From: Echinarachnius parma
Taxonomy: Eukaryota > Echinodermata > Echinoidea > Clypeasteroida > Echinarachniidae
DNA: 64,000 bases
Direction: 5' to 3'
NCBI GenBank assembly: GCA_037951105.1
Contig: JBAMJV010003995.1
Span: 1-64,000, forward strand
The translations under genes and the position numbers were made by a program. Under the pieces are notes generated by a model. That model worked only from the letters and a program-made list of their open reading frames with translations, made no database searches and was not told where the DNA came from. Of the stretch, positions 31,807-42,720 are shown piece after piece; within the stretch, counting starts at the first letter, position 1, and the number at the start of each line of letters is the position of its first letter.

Positions 31807-32791
31807 CTCCGCAAAAAAAGAAACTGGACACTTGTATAAGTTGAAATATTTCATATTAATGTACGATAAAGTGTACATGATCATATATCAAATTAAAGGG
31901 AATTTAGTCCTCTACATGCAGGGTATAACTTAAAGGTGTAATCGCTCATGCATGAAATGCCATGGTCAATTAACAATAGCAAGGTCTGTTTTCAAAAATA
32001 GCAAAACAATGGAGGACCACACCATTCGACTGAAATGATAGTAAGCGTTTCACTTAAAACAAGATGAGCGGGGCAAGTAAATTATGACATTATTCAACTT
32101 TATTGTTATGAACAAACTCTGGAAATACAAATTTGTCAATAAAACAGGGCCAGGTTATGAGAGCATTATCATACTGGTCTGTATTACAGGCATGAAGCTT
32201 GTCTATTTCATGTGTCCCCTGCAATTTTAACCATATTTACCTAGAGAAATGTAATGTTAAAGACTGCCCAACTGTTTGACCAAAAGTGACTTCAGCTTTT
32301 GAAGATCTTTGGACTACGGTATAATTCTTGAGAAGAATTTATACCATTTTCATGCTGAAATAAGGGCACAAACTGTGGTTTTGACTAATAAAGCTTTGCC
32401 ATGGAATTCCCCATTTTGTTACTTTTGGATGAAAATAACACTTATAACGTTCACAATTTGTCTTCATTTATACTTTTTATTGAGATGAAGATAGAAAAGA
32501 TCACATTTGTAATTAAAAATTATGCCATCTCATGAATATAGCGTTTTACATTATGCTTATCAACATTTATATGGTTGAGTGGATGTTCCATTTTTGCTAT
32601 TTTTGAAAACAGACCTTGGTGTGGTTAATTGACCGTGACAAGTCATGCATGAATGATTTCATCTGGATTTCATGCGAATATTGAAGAGGGTAATTTTATC
32701 TTTATTTTGATATACAATATCATCTATTTTATCGTTAATGAATACGAAATATTTGGTCTCATACAAGTGTCCAGTTTCTTTTTTTGCGGAG
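31807..32791. mobile_element. 985-bp Tc1-like MITE with long TIRs
   Basis: Ends CTCCGCAAAAAAAGAAACTG on both sides (inverted), with homology continuing for about 190 bp including GGTCAATTAAC and GGTCTGTTTTCAAAAATAGC. Flanked by TA (or TATA: 31803-31806 and 32792-32795), which fits Tc1/mariner. No transposase. It sits exactly between the ORF1-like frame and the ORF2 remnant of LINE 1, and its ends are translated into the tails of both flanking open frames. Confidence 0.85.
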
Positions 32792-32795
32792 TATA

Positions 32796-33229
32796 TATAG
32801 TCTATCCTTTTTATTAATACATTTTAATAATGAAGCCTCACACACCAAAGCTCGATTCGTTGCTGTCAGGTCCTCGAAGATGCTGAAGCCGGTTTTTTGC
32901 TCCTTCAACTTTCTCCTGCTCCGAAGTAGCCGCTGGCGATGCTGGAATGAGGTCAGTTTGATCATGATGGCGCGCGGTCTGCGGGCTGATCCTTCAGGCG
33001 GGTCTACTCTTCGACGTACTCTGTGGCTCCTGTCTATGTCGGCCATGTTCAGCTCCACCCCCATGTGTCTCCTGGCGATGTCACACACCTTCTTGCTGGT
33101 GTTTTCTCCTTCCTGCTCAGGGACCCCGAAGAGCCGGACACAATTACGCCTCGAGTCCTGCTCTTGATTGTTAATTTGGCGCTCTAACCGTTGACTTTTT
33201 TCTTTACAACTTTGTTGACGCTTCTGCAC
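32796..33229 (-). pseudogene. LINE 1 ORF1-like remnant
   Basis: About 145 codons on the minus strand. A coiled-coil start (SCKEKSQRLERQINNQEQDS) is followed by RRNCVRLFGVPEQEGENTSK, VCDIARRHMGV, DIDRSHRV, RRPRAIMIKLTSFQHRQRLL and FSIFEDLTATNRA, which is the RRM-plus-C-terminal-domain pattern of L1/CR1 ORF1 proteins (Transposase_22 type), RNA-binding chaperones for retrotransposition. The C-terminal domain is cut at DRLY by the MITE. The 5' part up to about 33330 is probably the leader. Confidence 0.75.
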
Positions 33230-33985
33230 TTGTTGAAGTTCACGTTCAATGTTTTCTAGTTTGCACTGAAGCTCATGTATAGTGCCATAATTATTGTCTG
33301 TCTAGTTTTTCATTGAGCTGCTGCTGCTGCTGGAACTTTGGATCAAAGACCCCTTTCAATGTTGATGATGACAGAAAAGACTTCATTATCCATCAGTGCT
33401 TCCTTTATAAGGCTCTTTGTAGTACGGGTTCCAGCACTGCTCACGATTGTGTTCAGTTGAGTAGAGTTAAGGGATTAATCCCAGAGTTATCCCAGATGAA
33501 TAGTGGAACAGCACAATATAAAATCACTGAGTATTGAGTGAATACAGTGCACAAGTCGAGTTTGATAATGGTTCAAACTCATATACACAGAACCACAAAC
33601 ATGGGACTGTAGAAATAAATGTCCAAGAAAGCAGATATCTGTTCCAATTTGTCCAGTCAAAATGCTTGTTTTTGTCACAAAAATTACACCCAGTCAATGA
33701 CTTTTACAGTTATATAAAACAGATCAAGTCATTATATCATCACGTTCAAGTTCCAAAAACATAAAATTAGAGTAGAAATCAAGCACAAAACAAGCAGAGT
33801 TCAAATCACATCATCACAGTATCCCAGTATACGATTAAAGTGTTCAGATCATTTATATTATCCACTGGATTGTCATAACCGTGTACAAAGTTAGTTCAAT
33901 GAATTAGTGAATAACACTTTTCATTTTTGCTCATTACTCGGCCATATAACTTGAAATGGTCACACAACACCCAGTGGACATATGA
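33230..33985. other. LINE 1 leader and unassigned sequence
   Basis: Coiled-coil-like codons of ORF1 extend to about 33300; beyond that there is no domain. The short frames at 33313-33764 are unsupported. Confidence 0.4.
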
Positions 33986-33989
33986 AAAC

Positions 33990-34362
33990 ACAACAATATA
34001 CATTGGCTACCTATTCACCAGCGTATTGAATTAAATATACTGCTTCAAACTTACAAGATCCTTCATGGTATGGCACCCTGTTACTTAGTGTAATGAGTTA
34101 TTCCGGTCATAAAAAACTCAAAAAACACGCGTAACTTATGGAAATAGGGCATTTTTTGCAACAGCACCGGATTTATGGAATAGGCTACCCTAAGAATTAA
34201 AAACAATATACTCGTTAGAAGTGTTTAAGATTTAATTAAAATCATATGTGTTTAGAATAGCTTATTAATATATTAGTTGCATGTATTGTTTAGTTTGCTT
34301 GTTTAAATTTGTCCTCTTTTTTTCTTATTTCCTTTTTTATGCGCCTCGAAATAGGCTACTTA
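33990..34362 (+). pseudogene. L2/CR1-like LINE ORF2 C-terminus and 3' UTR
   Basis: The plus strand keeps a diverged C-terminal signature: IHWLPIHQRIELNILLQTYK, ILHGMAPCYL near 34000-34090, then LEVFKI.LKSYVFRIAY near 34215-34265, with stops. The 3' UTR is interrupted by a TA-flanked element (34365-34910) and resumes at 34913 with GATGGCGCTTCATAAATGCT and ATT repeats, the usual 3' tail of such LINEs. The same tail recurs at 43203-43338. Confidence 0.75.
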
Positions 34363-34364
34363 TA

Positions 34365-34910
34365 CAAGGTGCCCCCCCCCCCCCAAAAAAAAAGAACGGG
34401 GCACTTCCCAAAATATAGTACCAAAATGTGTATTTCGATCGGATAGGGTGTCTTTTCAAATGAACAACGATTCCAAGAACAGTCAATTTGGTGGTGTAGT
34501 ATTTGTTTTAGGGCGCCGTGAGTGACACCAAGTCATGTTCTCTTTTTTGTCAATTTGTACCGAGCCAGTGCTTGATAAATCGCACTCCCTGCCCGTAATA
34601 CCATTCAACAACCATGCTCATTCTCTCGACACACGGCTGAGTGCACACTAACAGTGGCGCGCATTGTTCAACGCTATGAAAGGCGTTACGTGCGATTTAT
34701 CAAGCACTGGCTCGGTAAGAATTTACAAAAAAAGAGAACCTGACATGGTGTCACTCACAGCGCCCTAAAACAAGACTACACGACCAGATTGACTGTTCTT
34801 GGTATCGTTGTTCATTTGAAAAAAACACCCTACCCGATGGGATGGACACAATATATTTGTTACTATATTTTGGGAAGTGCCCGGCCCGTTCCGTTTGTTG
34901 GGCCACCCTG
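34365..34910. mobile_element. Mariner-like foldback MITE, family A copy 1
   Basis: 546 bp, TA at 34363-34364 and 34911-34912. The right end reads back CAGGGTGGCCCAACAAACGG, then GGGCACTTCCCAAAATATAG; the left end matches after a C-run. Arms of about 250 bp pair almost throughout (GAGCCAGTGCTTGATAAATC against its inverse near 34690-34715). Non-coding. It is inserted in a LINE 3' UTR. Confidence 0.85.
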
Positions 34911-34912
34911 TA

Positions 34913-34939
34913 TAGATGGCGCTTCATAAATGCTTGACA

Positions 34940-34970
<31 letters not shown>

Positions 34971-34985
34971 TATCATCATTATTAT
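34913..34985 (+). repeat. LINE 3' tail with (ATT)n
   Basis: GATGGCGCTTCATAAATGCT followed by an ATT run, the terminal repeat of the LINE that begins at 33990. Confidence 0.75.
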
Positions 34986-35517
34986 CAACAACTCATCAAT
35001 TTTTACACATATCAACAAAGTTGCTAGATTCCTAAAATCCATCATGTGTCTACTATTGAAATGCATTATCAGAAATCATAGTGTTTTTAGTGTATAGCCG
35101 CCAGAAACATGAACAGCGGAAAAGGAAAGTTTGGTAAAAAAAAAAAGGCATTGCCTACGACACACTTCAGCATGTCGTAGTTCTAACATGTTGTAGTAAG
35201 AGTAAACCTAGGAATAAATGGAATATAGCATAACGATAATATGTGCAACGATTTATCATTTTCAAATAATCATTGTAGGAGATATTCAACAAAATGAATT
35301 GCATTTGTAAGTAATTTTTAACAAATTATACGTAACTTACGAATACAAAAATGACATAGGTTGCTTGACTTCTGCACTGACATTATTTCAAAAGGCAATA
35401 TCACGTAGATATTCAGGCAATTTGTAGAACATTAACGTGTTATGGTATGACAAATTTTTCTTTTCAAGCATTATAATCTACATATTTGTTGGCATTAGAT
35501 AAGGAGCACACCGGGTC
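34986..35517. other. Non-coding, nothing recognised
   Basis: AT-rich, without an identified gene or element. Confidence 0.45.
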
Positions 35518-35520
35518 TAA

Positions 35521-37014
35521 TGGAGCAGTCACACGATGCTTGCGACGACCTGCAACAGCTTGCGATTGGTCACGTGCACATATGAAAGGCGGATAGTGTC
35601 AAAGTCTGTAATACATCACCGCGTTGTACAAACTCACTGCAGCTATACAATGAACACTCACAAAATGTTTCGCAATTCAAGGATGAGCGTTAATATCTCT
35701 CTACTCTTATATTGATATGGTGTATAATTATGATGCACAAATTATGGAATAATAATACTACTACGAATAATAATAATGATAATAATAATTATAATAGTAA
35801 TAATGATAATAATAATTATAATAGTAAAAATGATAATAATAATTATAATAGTAATAATGATAATAATAACAATAATATTTAATAATAATTAATAATAATA
35901 GTAGTTCTTATTTATATCGCGCCGAATAGCCTCTAAGCGTCAGACCCGCACAATTACCTTGTACACATCCTCTATTCCCCGTGGAGCATACTAGCGGTGG
36001 GCAACCCTATTGGTGCACCAAGCTTATATTAAATTAACCTGAGTATGGACCCATAACAAAGAACAATGTTGCAAAATATAAACATAGGACGGGGTGCACG
36101 CTTTTTGCTTTTAGCTCATACAAAGACCCAAAATGGGCCAAATATAAATTACCGCGGTAAACAAGTTCGAAAAACAACTGTCGGACATGAAGGAGAATCT
36201 TGGGCCCAACAGCGCAAGAGCCGAGTCCCCCCCCCCCCCCCCCCCCCTCCTCCCCCCTTCGCTTCGCTGTCATGTGGATGCCGATCCCAATCATGACAAT
36301 ACAAACCTGTCGGTTGAATACCTCCCTTTCAATGGTGAGGGTGTGTAATGAGAATAAATAACTTTTGATGAAAAGCAGAAATATCTGGAGGCTTGCCTGG
36401 AGTATTCAGGATAAATCATTGTCTACCAAACTATGCATCGTTGCCATGGATACAATTTCAACAGGTCACCGCAATCACCGCATGCGACGAGACTTGCCTG
36501 AAGTATTCAGGATTAAGTATTGTCTACCAAACCATGAATATTTGCCATGGATGCAATTTCAATAGGTCAATAGGGTGAGATGAAGCCACCGCAATAACCA
36601 CAATCACCGCATGCTCTCTCTCTCTCTTCTATTGTTTGATCGCAACGGATTTTGAACCGATTTGTTGATGTTCAAAACCTTGCGACAAGACTTGCGCGGG
36701 AACCTGCCGTCGCAAGTGAACACACGGCGCATGCGTTCCTCGTGACCAGTCGTGCTATTGTTCGATCGACAACCCAAAACCAGGCTTATGATGCTTATTA
36801 AGCACGGTAAATAACATGTTAGGTTTATTTTAGCCGAAATGTAATACACACAACCTATTTATGGTTATAATTTGGAATAATACCGAATTTATTGCAATAT
36901 TTGCATTCTGATGTAACGTCTAGTTATTTCGAACATGATCGGCCGCCCTTCATAAGTTATATTGTCTTGTTGCAGGCTGTTGCAGGTCGTCGCAAGTATC
37001 ATTAAACTGCTCCA
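35521..37014. mobile_element. 1.5-kb TAA-flanked TIR element M
   Basis: Left end TGGAGCAGTCACACGATGCT, right end reading back TGGAGCAGTTTAATGATACT, then a shared TTGCGACGACCTGCAACAGC; arms of about 45 bp. Flanked by TAA (35518-35520, 37015-37017), which fits PIF/Harbinger target duplication. The interior has AAT repeats (35750-35900), an oligo(C) run (36230-36247), and a 110-bp tandem duplication (about 36386-36493 and 36494-36600). No transposase. Confidence 0.8.
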
Positions 37015-37017
37015 TAA

Positions 37018-38340
37018 GCAAATTACGTGTTTAGCCTCATTTAATATCAACACATTTTTCTTCTCCTTGTTTAAACAAGCGTAATAATCATATTAATACA
37101 TAAATGTATGTGTATGAATCGAAGGCATCCTCTTCAATTCATGTTGCATAGGCCTACTGATGATGATCGTGATTGTAAGAGCAGCCAGTCATCGTCTCCA
37201 GAGTCGACATCTGCATATTTGTCCGTCTCTGTCACTTTGGGTGTAAAGTCGCAGTGGGTCTTTAGTACATAGAGCATCAAAATCATAACAAATTGTCTTT
37301 GGCGGAAAATTTCAACTTTACATAATTTGATACTTACATGGGTTATCTACATTCTCTGAAATTTCATGTCCTAATTTGATTGTTTTATACCGAAAATAAT
37401 GATTTTTCTGAGCAACCTTCATTTCGGTTTCGACCTGAAACTGGGTTTATCCTCGCTGGCTGTTCATGATCGATCGATTGTGAATTGAAACGAACGCACT
37501 AGGTACGTTGTATTATTTCCGGGTGGCGTGTGCGGCCTACTGTATAATACCGCTAATACCTCCTTCGTTATGTGAATAGCTAGTAGTTTTTTTGGCACAT
37601 CAAAGCGCATCGTGTGCAGCCTACCGCATCCTACTGTATTGAATCGCGCTGTGCGGCTTACCGGTACCTACCCAATTGAATCCTACTTTTTTTGAGATGT
37701 GAAATACCGTACACATGGGCGCAGATACTTACGTAATACCTATTCATCAGGGGGGGGGGGTGAATGAATAGATCATTCCCCCCCCCCCCCTGTTGAATGG
37801 GTATCAATGACAGTTTTACGCCCATGAGTCCGTACAGTATGATATTGATGATGATGATGATAAAGATGATCGATGATATTGGTGGTGATGATGATGATGT
37901 TGATGATAAAGATGATGATGATAAAGATGATGGTGGTGATAAAGATGATGATGATAAAATAATGAAAAATAATTATCGACTTTGAAGCATAGACCTACTA
38001 AGCCTAGCCCAAGGGACCCGTGTCGTGGGCCTAGTCAAACAAATGGGCGATAACAGCCCCCCCCCCATACTTTTGAAAGTAGAGGTAATTGTTCCTCCCA
38101 CCATTAATGCATACATTTTGTGTGTTTGATTTTCCATAGCTGGAACTACGAATCAAATGCAATTTTGTTCTCAGGTATGCACTAAATCGCACAATTTCAA
38201 GTTACATATTAATATTGTGCACAAGTTCTTTACAGTGTGATTTTTCTAGGTTAAATCAAGATGCACGATAACAATAATAATGGTAATAGTGATAATGACA
38301 ATAATAACCATACTTCTAAAGTGAAATTTTAAACACCAAT
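37018..38340. other. Non-coding with G/C runs and (GAT)n
   Basis: An oligo(G) run near 37751 and an oligo(C) run near 37781 sit 30 bp apart and can pair. A GAT/AAAGAT repeat lies at about 37842-37960. No gene. Confidence 0.6.
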
Positions 38341-38568
38341 TTCAAAAATGTCTCCCGTGAGAAGAGGTGTTTATGAATTATATATATTCTATGAAAATGG
38401 TGTTTTCATATTCCTTGGATCAAAAGAAGAACATTCATCCACAACGACACACTGCATTATATGCAAACTTGGCCTATTTTCATAATTTATGGAAATGAGA
38501 TATTCTTTGAAAATGGTGTTTTCATTAAAAGACTTGAGATAATAACTTTGTAAATTATAGATGGTCTA

Positions 38569-38945
38569 GGTTGGAAAGTTATCAACCCTAATAGACTCTT
38601 GCAGGTAAAATTTCACATTGGACCTCATTTGACCTTTCACCTACTTATGTGACCTTTGACCCCGTACTATCATGTAGGCCAATGTAGGGTAGCTACCAAT
38701 CAAGTTTGGTTACAAACAGATGCAGGATTGGAAAGTTATCAACCCTAATAGACTCTTGCAGGTAAAATTTCACATTGACCCCCATTTGACCTTTGACCTA
38801 CTTATGTAATCTTTGACCCCGGAATATCATGGAGGCCAATGTAGGGCATCTGCCAATCAAGTCTGGTTACAACCAGATGCAGGGTTTGAAAGTTATCCAA
38901 ATTATTGTAAGCGTCACGGACGGACGGACAGACAGACGGACGCAA
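38569..38945. repeat. Dispersed repeat G, two 155-bp units
   Basis: Two direct units share GAAAGTTATCAACCCTAATA and a CATTTGACCTTT.ACCTACTT core, and end in a GACG/GACA run (38916-38941). The second unit contains TGACCTTTGACCT (38787-38799), a DR1-type double half-site. Related in style but not in sequence to element L (10821-11556). Confidence 0.7.
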
Positions 38946-38969
38946 TTTGGATCCCTTAGTCTTCCTCGA

Positions 38970-39423
38970 AAAAAATGATGGGTAATAACGGGTCACCTTG
39001 AAAGCTGCCATTTCGAAAGTGAAACTTTTGTGAGTGCCAAGAGTCGGTGGCGACAGAACCATTAAGTGATGAGTATAAATTCATAATGTAGGAAGAGATG
39101 GGTGCAGGGATATGATTTAGTGACTGACTGTTTTCAATTAATTCATGAGGTACTGAACCGAAAGCATCCTGCATATCAAACCATGTAAAATGTACGGTTC
39201 TTCGACATTGTTTAATTTTGTTTATGATTTCATGAACAACTGCATTGTGATCAAAACATCCAGATATACCATGTACAAAACCTTTTTGAATAGTAGGATC
39301 GATCAGGAAGTTATCTAAAACAAACGATTCAATTCTCGATTCAATTATGTACATACACTTAAAGCTCAGTATCATTTCCAGAAACCATCGAGTGAAAAAG
39401 GTCAAGATTGAAACACCAGTCAT
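38970..39423 (-). pseudogene. Non-LTR reverse transcriptase fragment (R2/NeSL-like)
   Basis: About 150 codons on the minus strand: QKGFVHGISGCFDHNAVVHE, CRRTVHFTWFDMQDAFGSVP, HELI, then FRNGSFQGDPLLPIIF. FTWFDMQDAFGSVPHELI covers RT motif A with its catalytic Asp, and QGDPLLPIIF is motif B. The pattern GxSGCxxHN...LxDAFGSVPH is that of R2/NeSL-type LINEs that use a restriction-like endonuclease. The fragment is cut right after motif B by repeat G, so the catalytic DD pair is missing. Confidence 0.75.
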
Positions 39424-39703
39424 AGGGAGAATGTTGTAGGTTCAAGGTTCAATGTTCAAGGTTCATTTTATTTATTTCTTTCACAACATTTGTACAATAG
39501 AACAAAACAGCATAAGAACAATTTTTAAAGTGCAATATTCAATCAATATACAATCCAAATGGGTTTTTCTAAAACAAGTTATGACAGAAAGAGGAGACCT
39601 TAGAGAAGCTGGGCTTGAAGAGCAAGGTCCCCAGAAATATATAATACATCAATGTTTTACTTTTTACAGATGTTTCAAAGTAATTAAAACTACGAATGAT
39701 TAA

Positions 39704-40227
39704 AGGGGTAGTTTAGTTTTGGTAGAGAGGGCGCTACACATCTCAATTTTTGTGTGATGTAATGAAAAACTGAGTGTCGAATTTCAGAGAACATGCAATT
39801 TTAATGGCAGAAGAAATTTTATTTGGTCAAAATCGACCCAGAAATGGCGGAAATATCAATAAATATATCTGACCCTATAATTAATTTGGGGCCCAAATAA
39901 TTAGATTATTTTTTCAAAACAATTTAAAAATGCATAACAATTTTCAAAAGCGTTTTTTAAATCGTTGTTGATGATCTCTCTATTTAATCATTATGTCAAT
40001 ACAAAATTACATGCATAATTTTGTATGAAAAATGGTTGAAACCAATGCCCTTTTAGAAAGCGCCCTCTTGTTTTAATTGCTCTTTTTGCATGATAACGGG
40101 CTTTTTACTTGGTCGTTTGTAATTTTGTATACCTTTCGAGCATGGTGGAGTTATAACTATTAGTTTATAATGTTACTGTCCAGGTTTGGTACCTAAAGTT
40201 CAGCCTTACCAAAACTGTACTACTTTT
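39704..40227. mobile_element. TTAA-flanked MITE, family C copy 2
   Basis: 524 bp, TTAA at 39700-39703 and 40228-40231. Ends AGGGGTAGTTTAGTTTTGGT and, read back, AAAAGTAGTACAGTTTTGGT. Non-coding. Confidence 0.85.
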
Positions 40228-40231
40228 TTAA

Positions 40232-40580
40232 ACATGGGAACAATATTTACAAACGGGATAGCTTGAAATTTGAAAAGGAGAGGAGGAAAATATATACAAA
40301 AAGACGAAGAGGAAAAGAACAAAATGGAACAAGAAAAACAGCAAACAGAGAATATCAGAGAAAGAAGAAGGTTCTATATAAGGGGAAATGGTGTTGGGAA
40401 AAATTAGGGTGTTATGAAAAGGAAAAATAGAAGAGAGAGAGGGAGAGAGAGAATGTGAACTGCAAACATTTACAACATTTATATTTACTAGACAAACGAA
40501 ACAAAACAAAAACAATGCACGTTATCAATAGCAATTAATACATCATTACTTAATATTATTTCTGGTGATATCATTTTACG
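40232..40580. other. Non-coding purine-rich stretch
   Basis: GGAAA/GAGA-rich on the plus strand (40260-40460). The 95-codon minus-strand frame is Phe/Ser-rich low complexity and not supported. Confidence 0.5.
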
Positions 40581-40584
40581 TTAA

Positions 40585-40656
40585 CCCCTTGACTACGGGA
40601 ACCGAGTGGGTTGTGTACAAAGTCTATGGAGATTTTAGAATCTCGAAGTGAACGGG
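40585..40656. mobile_element. Tiny TTAA MITE, family N copy 2
   Basis: 72 bp between TTAA (40581-40584) and TTAA (40657-40660). Left CCCCTTGACTACGGG, right reading back CCCGTTCACTTCGAG. The inverse of the copy at 12299-12370. C-rich terminus plus TTAA is piggyBac-like. Confidence 0.75.
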
Positions 40657-40660
40657 TTAA

Positions 40661-40896
40661 TGTAATTTCAGTTTGCGTTTAAAAACACTGACAGAGCTAG
40701 TTACATGGATAGGAAGTGAGTTGGAAAACTTGGGACCAGTACAAACCAGCGTATTCAGAGCAAAAGCAGTTCTTACACGTAGAATATAAAGTGCAGTTGC
40801 CTGCCTTGTATTATAGCTATGAATTTGATTGTTCTTTCGAAATATTTGTACTGTACTAGCGCATTTGGGAATAGCGGGTTTATTTGTTAATGTCAC
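40661..40896 (-). pseudogene. LINE ORF2 C-terminal fragment
   Basis: 79 codons, minus strand: IHSYNTRQATALYILRVRTA, LVCTGPKFSNSLPIHVTSSV and SVFKRKLKLH. This is the conserved C-terminal tail of CR1/L2-group ORF2 proteins (HxYNTR...GPKxWNSLP...FKxxLK). It is directly next to a family N MITE. No RT remains. Confidence 0.75.
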
Positions 40897-41189
40897 TCAC
40901 ACAACAGACCAGAAAATGGTCAGAATTATACGGGAGTTAAATGCACGTAACAGGATCGAATGACAGCCGAATTTTGACCTGGAACCGGTAATGTGTCGGG
41001 ATTAGCCAATCACAGGCCGCGTTCAGCGATCACGTGCGAATCTGGGACATAGTACGGTCGTAGCTGCAACGAGCTGACAAAAGGGCTATTGTTTCGCAGC
41101 GTTCTGCAATAAGATTTTTAATCAAAATTTTAGTCACTCCGAACAAACGTGGTGTAGAAAACTGCTTATAACTCAACTTTTGCTTTGTT
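40897..41189. other. Non-coding, nothing recognised
   Basis: Short stretch between the LINE tail and the next element. Confidence 0.4.
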
Positions 41190-41193
41190 TTAA

Positions 41194-41824
41194 AGGGACA
41201 GCCCCTCTTTTGCAAGCCAAATTTCAAAAGTTGCGAGGTTATTGTCTTATATGAAATAAAATGTCATTTAATAGCATGCCTGAACAAATTAGGGCTTGAA
41301 ATCTCTTTTTCGTGGAGTTATAGACCTAAATCTAATAAACCATCGTCCAACGGTTAATTGTTCATTATACGTGTATTCACCCGTCGAGAGAGTTCGCTCA
41401 CGGATTCCACGGATTACCACAGCGCTATGCGTGACCCATATGTGACCCGCGCTAGCTACGTGACGCGCGCACAAATAACAATGGGTAAGCGATTACTAAT
41501 CAACATCACCAAACCTCGCTTAAACTGACTACATGTAATTATATATTTTTCATTTTTAAAATCTTTTTCCGTGACATACCTTTACAAATGTCGGCTTCAC
41601 AATACCTTTACAAGAATAAGTACAATACTGTTATAATATTATGCAAAATCAGTCAAACTCCTTTATTGACCGATATATAGTTTGATGGGGGGACGCATTC
41701 GTTTTTCATTCGTAAAATCCAAATTACAGGGCTGTTCGATCTGATTGTTTGTGTGCGTGTTACATTCATCCCCATCCATGAACTGGAAACTGTTCAGACG
41801 ATTTGTAAAAAGGGGACAGTCCCT
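41194..41824. mobile_element. TTAA-type element, family D copy 1
   Basis: 631 bp, TTAA at 41190-41193 and TTAG (decayed) at 41825-41828. Left AGGGACAGCCCCTCTTTTGC, right reading back AGGGACTGTCCCC. The left 410 bp are closely similar to 55925-56338. Non-coding. Confidence 0.75.
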
Positions 41825-41828
41825 TTAG

Positions 41829-42135
41829 GACTCCATAATGCAGTCGATATATTACAGATTATACTTTCAGGATAAGTAAAGTTCAACATTTTCATTTTTA
41901 GCATAATTTACACATTTTGGCTCATAGCACACTCACATATCTGCCGACTATATGGGGGTTTGAGGAAAGGGGGGTCACATTTTAATAGAATATCCCATTT
42001 CCACGAATAAATTTGCATAAGTTATGGAAATTAGGCCTAATTTTGATGATTTTTTTTCATTTTGATCCGAGGAATATGTTTGCCAAGTAAATCAATCGCA
42101 CTCCAAAATGCAGTCAACGCCCATATTTTGAGCCC
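41829..42135. other. Non-coding, nothing recognised
   Basis: No feature supported. Confidence 0.4.
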
Positions 42136-42139
42136 TTAA

Positions 42140-42568
42140 AGGGGACCACCAGGCAAAGGACAACACATTATTATATGTTTTGGTACCGTTTTGTGATACC
42201 AAATAGATACCCAACATTTTGCAAAGGGTTGTGTAATTCATAAACAAAGCAATTAATTTCCACCACTTACGGAACCAGTGCTATTTCCTGGTTCCATACG
42301 GGCCAAGCATTTGCGAGTGCGCCAATACTTTCACGCGTACGTCAATAGATTCCCGGATGATTCATTCGCTCTGCACAGTGCGCTCTGGCTCTGCACGCAT
42401 ATAGTCTACGCAATTCAGACCGCATGAACGCATGATTGAGAATGGTGATGCGTTTTCCAATTTATATTTTTTTCTGAAAACATATTTTTGTGAACTTGTT
42501 GAAGGAATGGAATACTAAAGGTGGAACCTTTCTATAATAAGAATATTATTTGTGGGTGGTGGTACCCT
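42140..42568. mobile_element. TTAA-flanked element, family P
   Basis: 429 bp, TTAA at 42136-42139 and 42569-42572. Left AGGGGACCACCAGGC, right reading back AGGGTACCACCACCC. Shares only the TTAA and AGGG end with families C and D. Confidence 0.75.
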
Positions 42569-42628
42569 TTAACAAGCCTACTATAGTGGAGTAACTACGA
42601 CTATAGAGCTGTATATTTTGTTCCTATA

Positions 42629-42720
42629 CAGGGTGGCCCCAAAAAACGGAACGGGGCACTTCCCAAAATAAAGTAACAAAATGATTATCTCCATGGGATA
42701 GGGTGTAAAAACGATACGAA
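42629..42720. mobile_element. Family A fragment, copy 3
   Basis: Left end CAGGGTGGCCCCAAAAAACG after TA, with the GGGGCACTTCCCAAAATA continuation. Interrupted after 92 bp by family B. Confidence 0.8.

Noticed and set aside
32784-33167. 127-codon plus-strand frame
   Set aside because: Antisense to the ORF1-like LINE frame, which has recognisable domain motifs.
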